Part shown: positions 40,436-48,246 of the stretch, piece by piece
Layout: each line of letters starts with the position of its first letter
How positions within the stretch are numbered: the stretch's first letter is position 1
NCBI GenBank assembly: GCA_947372965.1
Contig: CANBVR010000007.1
Span: 1 to 48,246 of the forward strand
From: Actinomycetota bacterium
GTDB taxonomy: Bacteria > Actinomycetota > Actinomycetes > Nanopelagicales > Nanopelagicaceae
Reading direction: 5' to 3'
Length of the DNA: 48,246 nucleotides
Made by a program: the position numbers and the translations under genes
Notes under the pieces: model-generated
Told to the model about the DNA's origin: nothing
Database searches by the model: none
What the model saw: the letters and a program-made list of their open reading frames with translations, nothing else

Positions 40436-41881
40436 TCAGCTTTCGAGAGCTCTTTTTGCTGGATTTCCTGAGCGTGATTTCTTCTTACTTTGGCTTTGTT
40501 GCTTCTTAATTGGCGCCGCTGGCATACCCATGCCACCCATCCCTGGCGGAAGTGTCATTCCACCTTTTCCAGTCCGCATCTGTTTCATCATCTTCTGCGC
40601 CCCAGTAAATCGCTCAACTAAAGAATTTACTTCTGAAACTTCACGACCACTTCCTTTTGCGATTCGAGATCTACGAGATCCATTAAGAACCTTTGGATCG
40701 TTTCGCTCAAGTGGCGTCATGGATTGAACTATCGCCTGTGTCTTTATCAATTCTGAATCATCAAATTGTTCTAGTTGCTTCTTCATCGCACCGGAATTTG
40801 CGCCAGGAATCATTCCCAGAAGTTTGGTCATAGAGCCCATCTTCTTCATTGCTTCTAATTGGGCGAGGAAATCATCGAGGGTGAAATCTTCACCTTCAAC
40901 AAATTTCTTTTCAAGCTTTGCAGTAGTTTCAGAATCTAAGGCGTTCTTTGCTTGCTCTGCGAGCGTTTGAATATCGCCAAGGCCAAGAATGCGAGATGCC
41001 ATGCGATCTGGGTAGAAGAGATCAAAGTCGGTAACTTTCTCACCCGTAGCAGCAAAAATAATTGGCTTACCGGTTACTTGAGTTATCGAGAGTGCGGCGC
41101 CACCTCGGGCATCGCCATCTAATTTTGTTAAAACTACGGCGTCAAAGCCGACTCCCTCTTGGAAAGCAAGAGCAGTTCGAACAGCATCTTGGCCCACCAT
41201 TGCATCGACTACATATAAGACTTCATCAGGTTCGATAGCATCGCGAATCTTTTTCGCTTGCTCCATCAGTTCTGCATCAACGCCAAGGCGTCCGGCTGTA
41301 TCTACAATTACAATGTTATGTAACTTATCTTGGGCAAACTTAATTCCATCTTTTGCCACCCGAATTGGGTCGCCAACACCATTTCCAGGCTCTGGAGCAA
41401 AAACTGGAACCTTTACCGACTCCCCTACGACCTGAAGTTGTGTCACTGCGTTTGGTCGCTGGAGATCAGAGGCAACAAGTAGTGGAGTATTTCCTTGATC
41501 CTTTAAATACTTTGCGAGCTTTCCTGCCAAAGAAGTTTTTCCCGCACCTTGCAAGCCTGTTAGGAGAATTACTGTTGGCGGTTTCTTAGCAAAGCGAATA
41601 CGTCTTGCAGAACCACCGAGGATTGTAATTAACTCTTCATTGACTATATTGAAAATTGCTTGAGATGGATTAGTGCTCTTATTTACCTCATCAAGTACCA
41701 ATTCGGCACGTTCTTGAATTTTCTGCGTGAAATCTTCGGCAACACTTATTGCCACATCGGAATCTAAAAGCGCTGATTTAATCTCAGCCACTATTTCAGA
41801 GATATCACCAGATTTGAGTCGTCCCTTGCCTCGAAGTGATGAAAAGGCGCTGGAGAATTTGGAGGCTAGGTTGTCGAACAC
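40436..41881 (-). CDS. ffh: Signal recognition particle protein Ffh
   Basis: 481 residues. N domain about 1-95. The GTPase G domain has GLQGAGKT (109-116), DLQRPNAVTQL, DTAGRL and TKLDGDARGG. The methionine-rich M domain follows from about 300 and ends with a flexible Met/Gly/Pro stretch and a basic tail. With 4.5S RNA it binds signal peptides and docks with FtsY. GTG 41881 is supported by TACGCT six bases upstream. It follows glnD by 12 bases but has its own promoter. Confidence 0.95.
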   Translation of the reverse strand: MFDNLASKFSSAFSSLRGKGRLKSGDISEIVAEIKSALLDSDVAISVAEDFTQKIQERAELVLDEVNKSTNPSQAIFNIVNEELITILGGSARRIRFAKKPPTVILLTGLQGAGKTSLAGKLAKYLKDQGNTPLLVASDLQRPNAVTQLQVVGESVKVPVFAPEPGNGVGDPIRVAKDGIKFAQDKLHNIVIVDTAGRLGVDAELMEQAKKIRDAIEPDEVLYVVDAMVGQDAVRTALAFQEGVGFDAVVLTKLDGDARGGAALSITQVTGKPIIFAATGEKVTDFDLFYPDRMASRILGLGDIQTLAEQAKNALDSETTAKLEKKFVEGEDFTLDDFLAQLEAMKKMGSMTKLLGMIPGANSGAMKKQLEQFDDSELIKTQAIVQSMTPLERNDPKVLNGSRRSRIAKGSGREVSEVNSLVERFTGAQKMMKQMRTGKGGMTLPPGMGGMGMPAAPIKKQQSQSKKKSRSGNPAKRALES

Positions 41882-41887
41882 AGCGGT

Positions 41888-41893
41888 AGCGTA
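41888..41893 (-). promoter_or_regulatory. -10 element TACGCT, leaderless type
   Basis: Ends six bases before GTG 41881 on the minus strand. The same hexamer at the same distance serves glnD. Confidence 0.58.
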
Positions 41894-44149
41894 CTAAAGA
41901 TAAGTATTTAGTAAATTCTCAACTTGGTTTGCCAATAATCGTGCTTGCGCTTCAGTCAACGCATTGCCGGCAACGTCAGTTACGTAAAGCGTATCGAAGG
42001 CTTCGGCTCCTAACGTTGAAACTATTGCCGCTCGAATATCTACTCCAGTGCGTGAAATTGCCTTAGCTACCGAATAGAGAACACCTGGTCGATCATGCAT
42101 TCTGACTTCAACGACCGTGGCGCTAGTTGCGATGTCATTCATAACGGTCACAACAGGTGGGGGTGTTGGGATTCCTGGATTGCGGCGATAATTATCCACT
42201 CGCTCATCAATCTTTCGCCCGATATCTAATTCCCCATGAATTCCTTTATGCAAAAGTTCAAGTAATTTACTTTCACTTGGCATCTCGACATTGGGATCTG
42301 TTGCGACAGTCCAGCGAAAAACGGCAATCTCATTTGTTGTTTTAGTTCTAGCCGCGCGCACTTCCAATCGGCAGATACTTAAAACGCCAGCAACAATCGA
42401 GAGTAATCCGACTTGGTCTCGGGCGATGACATCAATTTCAAAGATTCCATCGCCTTCCTCTATAGCAAGTGAAATTTCTCCAGTTAATTCAATTTTTGGC
42501 GTGAGTTCAGGTTGGGCAACGGGTTTTGTCCCAGACATCGCAGCAAGGCACTTATTTACCAGAGTTGAAACAAGACTGGCTTTCCAATCACTCCATGCAG
42601 TACGCCCAGTGGCCTGACCATCAGCGATGCTAAGTGCATGCAGCAACTGCAGTGAATCTGGATCTTTGACTCTCTCGTTAACTAAAGCGATTGTTGCTGG
42701 ATCATCCAGATCTCGCCGTGTTGCCACCTCTGAAAGGAGTAAGTGTTCTCGAACCATTAGTCCCAAAATATTGCAATCTTCCTCATCAAAGCCGATCCGT
42801 TTTGCAAGTGGAAGGATTAACTCCTCGCCATATTCTGAGTGGTCTTTATTTGCAAATCCCTTTCCAATATCGTGAAAGAGCGCACCCACAAGAAGTAAGT
42901 CAGGGCGCTTAACAGTTCTAGTTAGTGCGGCCGCACGCACTGCAGTCTCCAACATATGGCGATCGACTGTGTGGCGATGAAGCACATTTCGCTGTGGCAA
43001 GAAGCGAACGTGCGCCCACTCTGGAATCCATTTTGCAATCAGACCTTCCTGATCAAGCGCCTCAAAAACTCGGAGCATTTCAATTCCACCGCCGATAAGT
43101 GAGACCAGGTCCTCTCGAACACTTCTTGGCCAAGGAGTCGGTAGCGCTGTGAAATTCTCCGCCATTGCAATACATGCATCAATTGAAATTGGCACCCCTC
43201 GTTGCGCGGCGCTTGCAGCTGCACGAAGCCCAATCTCTGGATCTTTGCTAATTTCATAACCAGGTTTTATGGAAATTTCCTCATTTTCGAGAACTAATCC
43301 CCGAGCAACTTCCGGAGAACTCTTTTTCCGTAACCAAGATTTCCCAGACTTTTGGTCAATGCGATGCCAAGTTAAATCCATTAGATAATCAACAGATCTT
43401 GCGGACTTTGCAACTTCCAACATCAAGGCATCCGCATCAGCAAAGCCCATTTCTGCTGCAACTTTATCTTGTTCCGTTAAAAGCAATTGATCTCTGGTTT
43501 TACCACTTAGTTCATGTAAGACATCGCGGACATTAGATAAAAGTGCTTGCCCAGAAGCCATGCGCTCAAGCGCGACAGCAACGACTCCACTGGCCTCTAT
43601 GGCATGCAACGCATTTATATCGCGCAATCCCCCGCGGGCTTCTTTCAAATCTGGTTCCAGCAAAAAAGCTAATTCACCAGAGCGATTGGCTCGCTCTTCT
43701 AAACTTTCACGCAGCTTTGGCAAGTTTCTTTTCTGATTATTTCGCCAGGAATCACGGGAATCTTCATCAACTGTGGCAAATAGATCTTTATTACCTTGAA
43801 TAAATCGTAGATCTAACAAACCAAGAGCGACCCGAATATCTTCTGCTGCGATATCTCGCGTTTGCGCTCTCGTTCTAACTGAATGATCGACAGCGCGTCC
43901 AGCGCTCCAAAGTGGATATAAAAAGTCATTTATAAATTGTGAAAGGTCATCGGCCTTGTTACTGCCATCATGCAATATGAGAATATCTAAGTCCGAACCG
44001 GGAGCTAATTCTCCGCGACCGTAGCCACCTACGGCAGTTAGGGCCACGCTCCCTGGATCCTTTAGAAAAGTTATTGCGCTTTTAGAAAAAGAAATCGAGA
44101 GCTCGCGATCAACCGAATCCGATCGATCACGACGCTCTCGAGTTCCCAC
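41894..44149 (-). CDS. glnD: PII uridylyltransferase / uridylyl-removing enzyme
   Basis: 751 residues. The nucleotidyltransferase domain has GGYGRGELAPGSDLDILIL (41-59), followed by the GlnE/GlnD helical region, then an HD domain with LLVGALFHDIGKGFANKDHSEYG (H and D ligands). Two C-terminal ACT domains begin near VIARDQVGLLSIVAGVL and VEVRMHDRPGVLYSVA. It modifies GlnB in response to glutamine. GTG 44149 is supported by TACGCT six bases upstream, so it is not strictly dependent on the amtB-glnB transcript. Confidence 0.94.
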   Translation of the reverse strand: MGTRERRDRSDSVDRELSISFSKSAITFLKDPGSVALTAVGGYGRGELAPGSDLDILILHDGSNKADDLSQFINDFLYPLWSAGRAVDHSVRTRAQTRDIAAEDIRVALGLLDLRFIQGNKDLFATVDEDSRDSWRNNQKRNLPKLRESLEERANRSGELAFLLEPDLKEARGGLRDINALHAIEASGVVAVALERMASGQALLSNVRDVLHELSGKTRDQLLLTEQDKVAAEMGFADADALMLEVAKSARSVDYLMDLTWHRIDQKSGKSWLRKKSSPEVARGLVLENEEISIKPGYEISKDPEIGLRAAASAAQRGVPISIDACIAMAENFTALPTPWPRSVREDLVSLIGGGIEMLRVFEALDQEGLIAKWIPEWAHVRFLPQRNVLHRHTVDRHMLETAVRAAALTRTVKRPDLLLVGALFHDIGKGFANKDHSEYGEELILPLAKRIGFDEEDCNILGLMVREHLLLSEVATRRDLDDPATIALVNERVKDPDSLQLLHALSIADGQATGRTAWSDWKASLVSTLVNKCLAAMSGTKPVAQPELTPKIELTGEISLAIEEGDGIFEIDVIARDQVGLLSIVAGVLSICRLEVRAARTKTTNEIAVFRWTVATDPNVEMPSESKLLELLHKGIHGELDIGRKIDERVDNYRRNPGIPTPPPVVTVMNDIATSATVVEVRMHDRPGVLYSVAKAISRTGVDIRAAIVSTLGAEAFDTLYVTDVAGNALTEAQARLLANQVENLLNTYL

Positions 44150-44155
44150 TTACGT

Positions 44156-44161
44156 AGCGTA
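44156..44161 (-). promoter_or_regulatory. -10 element TACGCT, leaderless type
   Basis: Ends six bases before GTG 44149 on the minus strand, in the 40-base gap after glnB. Confidence 0.58.
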
Positions 44162-44189
44162 CTTGTAGCGACTAGCTATTTAGCCCTCA

Positions 44190-45829
<1,640 letters not shown>

Positions 45830-45933
45830 AATTAACCACTTTCGTTTAACCTGAATAAGGGACCGAATAAAGAACTCGACGTTGAGATGGGAGTAGATTG
45901 GCTTTACTTGGTTACAAGAGAGTGCTGACTTTG

Positions 45934-45949
45934 GTTTCAGGCGCGTGAC
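45934..45949 (-). promoter_or_regulatory. GlnR-like box upstream of amtB
   Basis: On the minus strand the sequence reads GTCAC-six bases-GAAAC, which fits the actinobacterial GlnR half-site pair GTnAC-n6-GaAAC. It lies about 105-120 bases before the amtB ATG. Isolated GTAAC half-sites also occur at 45911-45915 and 45965-45969. No glnR gene is in the window, so the assignment rests on the motif and on the known GlnR control of amtB-glnK-glnD in Streptomyces. Confidence 0.5.
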
Positions 45950-45972
45950 AGTTTTACGCCTTTTGTTACAAA

Positions 45973-46812
45973 TTAATTAACAATCAGCCCGGACAGGTAA
46001 CTTTGCGCGTCAAATGGGGCAAAATCCGCCGCCGACTCCCCCGTTCCAATGAACTTGATCGGGATCCCAGTCTCTCGCTCGATTGCCAGCGCTACGCCAC
46101 CTTTGGCCGAGCCATCCATCTTTGTCAGGATCAGGCCAGTTACCGCAACGCTTTCCATGAATAGCTTTGCCTGCGTAATTCCATTCTGGCCAGTGGTCGC
46201 ATCAACTACCAATAGAACTTCGTCTACTGGTGAAACTTTTTCAATAACTCTTCGAACTTTTCCAAGCTCATCCATCAGGCCAGATTTAGTATGCAACCTT
46301 CCGGCGGTATCAACAATCAAATACTCGCAGCCGCTTTCCTTAGCCTTGGTAATTGCATCGAATGCAACTGAAGCTGGATCACCATTTTGAGGGCCGATAA
46401 CCACTCGTACGCCAAGTCGTTCACCCCAAGTTTGCAATTGCTCGGTAGCAGCCGCTCGAAAGGTATCGGCCGCAGCAAGAATTACCTTCTTATTTTTCGA
46501 ATTTAGATTAGCTACCAATTTTGCAGAAGAGGTTGTCTTTCCAGTCCCATTTACTCCAACTATTAATATGGTTGTGACTCGATCAAAGTTACTCGCTAGA
46601 TCGCGACTATTGGCACTTAACCATTTACGTAATTCATCAGTTATTGCCGATTCAATCTCGTCACTTCGAACCTTCTTGGCAAGCTCAATAATTTCCTTCG
46701 TATTTGTGGCACCTAAATCAGATTCAATCAGAGAGCGCTCGATCTCCTCCCAATCCCCCGAAGAGATAGAACTACCTCGGATTTTGGCAAGGAGTTTGCT
46801 AAAGAGTGCCAT
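45973..46812 (-). CDS. ftsY: Signal recognition particle receptor FtsY, short form
   Basis: 279 residues. The N domain (about 1-75) is followed by the SRP GTPase: GVNGTGKTT (86-94), ADTFRAAATEQL, DTAGRLHT, TKMDGSAKGG and FIGTGE. The acidic/membrane-targeting A domain found before the NG core in many actinobacterial and E. coli FtsY proteins is missing; only a short amphipathic MALFSKLLAKIR precedes the N domain. It docks Ffh-ribosome complexes at the membrane. ATG 46812 is supported by TAATTT six bases upstream. Confidence 0.94.
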   Translation of the reverse strand: MALFSKLLAKIRGSSISSGDWEEIERSLIESDLGATNTKEIIELAKKVRSDEIESAITDELRKWLSANSRDLASNFDRVTTILIVGVNGTGKTTSSAKLVANLNSKNKKVILAAADTFRAAATEQLQTWGERLGVRVVIGPQNGDPASVAFDAITKAKESGCEYLIVDTAGRLHTKSGLMDELGKVRRVIEKVSPVDEVLLVVDATTGQNGITQAKLFMESVAVTGLILTKMDGSAKGGVALAIERETGIPIKFIGTGESAADFAPFDAQSYLSGLIVN

Positions 46813-46818
46813 TTAAAG

Positions 46819-46824
46819 AAATTA
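46819..46824 (-). promoter_or_regulatory. -10 element TAATTT, leaderless type
   Basis: Ends six bases before the ATG at 46812 on the minus strand and overlaps the smc stop codon. Confidence 0.45.
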
Positions 46825-48246
46825 AGAGGCGTCAGATTCGCGAAGACGTTGTGAGATAACTTCAGAAACGCCATCACCGCGCATAGTTACACCGTAGAGG
46901 GCATCAGCGATTTCCATTGTGCGCTTTTGGTGAGTAATAACAATTAGTTGGGACTTCTCGCGAAGTTCCTCGAAAACTCCAAGTAAGCGGCCAAGGTTGG
47001 TGTCATCCAAAGCAGCTTCAACTTCGTCCATTACATAGAACGGACTTGGTCGGGCCTTGAAGATTGCAACAAGGAGCGCAACTGCAACGAGTGAACGTTC
47101 GCCACCTGAAAGTAGTGAAAGACGTTTTACTCGCTTTCCTGGTGGCCGTGCCTCTACATCGACTCCGGCATTCATTAAGTCTTCGGGATTGGTCATAATC
47201 AAACGACCATCTCCACCTGGGAATAGTCGAGCAAAAATAGTTTCGAATTCGCGCGCGGTATCGTCGTATGCCTCTTTAAAGATTTGTTGGACCTTATCGT
47301 CAACTTCTTTGATGATATCTAGCAAGTCCTTCTTGGTCTTCTTCAAGTCTTCAAGCTGCTCCGCTAAATAACGAAGGCGCTCTTCAAGGGAGGTGTACTC
47401 CTCGAGGGCGAGTGGATTGATCTTTCCAAGGAGCGTTAGCTGACGTTCGGCCTGAGTCAATCGCTTTTCTTGTTGATCGCGGCGGTATGGAATTAAATCT
47501 CCTGGAACGAAATTTCCTTCCTCGTCTTCAACAAAAGTCGGTACATCATTTACTGGGCCATACTCATTGACCAAAGTTGCGACATCAACTCCGAGTTCTT
47601 CAACTGCGCGAGTTTCAAGTTGTTCAATCCGCAATCTTTGTTCAGCGCGGGCAATCTCATCACGATGAACGCTTGAGGTAAGAGTTTCAAGTTCGGTGGT
47701 TAATTCACGACCACGTACACGAATTTGTAATACTTCAGATTCGCGTTCGGTCCGAGCAATCTCAAGACGTTCCCGTTCGGCTGCCGCCTTGGCGATTGAG
47801 GATTCGATTTGAATTAACGCTTCATAAGCGGCATCTGCAATTGATTGAGCGGTAACGGCTGCGACGGCTCGTTGTTCACGTCGACCAACAGCTCGAGTTG
47901 CTGATTCACGTTCATGCTGTGCTGCATTTTCCAACGCAAGTGCGCGTTGCCCAATGGCTGTAACTCGCTCCTCCAGTGTTCGAAGGTTGAGTCGAGCTTC
48001 AACTTCTGATGAGCGACTAGCGGAAACTTGGGAACGTAGATCTTCCAAATGAGTTAAATCTGGTTCAGCCGGTTCTTGATGTGATTCAAATTGTGCAATC
48101 GCAGCGGCAAGGTCGCCTTCATCAGAAGTGCGCTGTGATGTCGCCTCTACAAGTGAAGCACTCACACGCTCCACTTCTGCCTGTGCGCTCTTAACATTCT
48201 GGCCAGCAACTGCCATCTGCTCGGCAAGGCCTGACATCTTGGCATC
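46822..48246 (-). CDS. smc: Chromosome segregation protein SMC, C-terminal part
   Basis: The gene runs off the right edge, so only the last about 474 residues are seen. A long coiled-coil (to about residue 250 of the fragment) is followed by the C-terminal ATPase head: LSLLSGGERSLVAVALLVAIF (signature motif) and FYVMDEVEAALDDTNLGRL (Walker B). SMC dimers with ScpA/ScpB organise and segregate the chromosome. The smc-ftsY order is conserved in actinobacteria. Confidence 0.94.
   Translation of the reverse strand, partial: DAKMSGLAEQMAVAGQNVKSAQAEVERVSASLVEATSQRTSDEGDLAAAIAQFESHQEPAEPDLTHLEDLRSQVSASRSSEVEARLNLRTLEERVTAIGQRALALENAAQHERESATRAVGRREQRAVAAVTAQSIADAAYEALIQIESSIAKAAAERERLEIARTERESEVLQIRVRGRELTTELETLTSSVHRDEIARAEQRLRIEQLETRAVEELGVDVATLVNEYGPVNDVPTFVEDEEGNFVPGDLIPYRRDQQEKRLTQAERQLTLLGKINPLALEEYTSLEERLRYLAEQLEDLKKTKKDLLDIIKEVDDKVQQIFKEAYDDTAREFETIFARLFPGGDGRLIMTNPEDLMNAGVDVEARPPGKRVKRLSLLSGGERSLVAVALLVAIFKARPSPFYVMDEVEAALDDTNLGRLLGVFEELREKSQLIVITHQKRTMEIADALYGVTMRGDGVSEVISQRLRESDAS

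Overview
The window looks like a piece of chromosome from a small-genome, moderate-GC actinobacterium. The most likely group is the freshwater acI clade (Nanopelagicales, Planktophila-like). This rests on three things. Several actinobacteria-specific families are present (DUF3000, DUF3093, DUF3159, DUF4193 and a small CxxC protein). The gene order is actinobacterial in several blocks: smc-ftsY-amtB-glnB-glnD-ffh-rpsP-KH-rimM-trmD; plsC / ROK / SRPBCC / FadD / PimB-like / NlpC-P60; DUF3000-RNase D; the TrkA pair with DUF3159-dut-DUF3093-DUF4193. The packing is very tight and the base composition, judged by eye, is in the mid-40s % GC. No rRNA, tRNA, CRISPR array, insertion sequence or prophage was seen. 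The taxonomic call is an inference.

Layout. 1-417: end of an ABC-F ATPase. 418-7902: an accessory catabolic cluster with a class III aminotransferase, a class I glutamine amidotransferase, an APC permease, a glutamine-synthetase-like ligase, an aldehyde dehydrogenase and a class II amidotransferase. It resembles a gamma-glutamyl-amine (Puu-type) pathway without the PuuB oxidase. 7899-9478: SDR and enoyl-CoA hydratase/isomerase. 9563-12140: a small LuxR-type HTH protein, an unknown membrane protein, a LysE exporter and an Fe-S-type PD-(D/E)XK nuclease. 12141-19754: envelope lipid and cell-wall block. 19780-23281: small conserved actinobacterial genes, a RibD-like reductase, an EamA transporter, DUF3000 and RNase D. 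23334-32069: EfeU-type iron permease, fadA-fadB, dxs and aconitase. 32079-37081: RNA uracil methyltransferase, a TrkA pair, DUF3159-dut-thioesterase, DUF3093 and DUF4193. 37231-48246: acyl-ACP desaturase, then the trmD-to-smc block, which holds the nitrogen genes amtB-glnB and glnD plus the signal recognition particle GTPases ffh and ftsY.

Working together: amtB, glnB and glnD form an ammonium uptake and PII-signalling module with a GlnR-like box upstream of amtB. fadD, fadA, fadB, the ECH/SDR pair, the desaturase and aconitase cover fatty-acid activation, desaturation, oxidation and entry into the TCA cycle. The amine cluster would supply both carbon and nitrogen.

Three general signals stand out. 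First, 21 genes have a TANNNT -10-like hexamer ending exactly 6 or 7 bases before the start codon, which predicts leaderless mRNAs. Second, ten convergent gene pairs occur; nine touch or overlap at their 3' ends (up to 59 bases) and only one is separated by a hairpin. Third, several short perfect or near-perfect palindromes lie in the few intergenic spaces.
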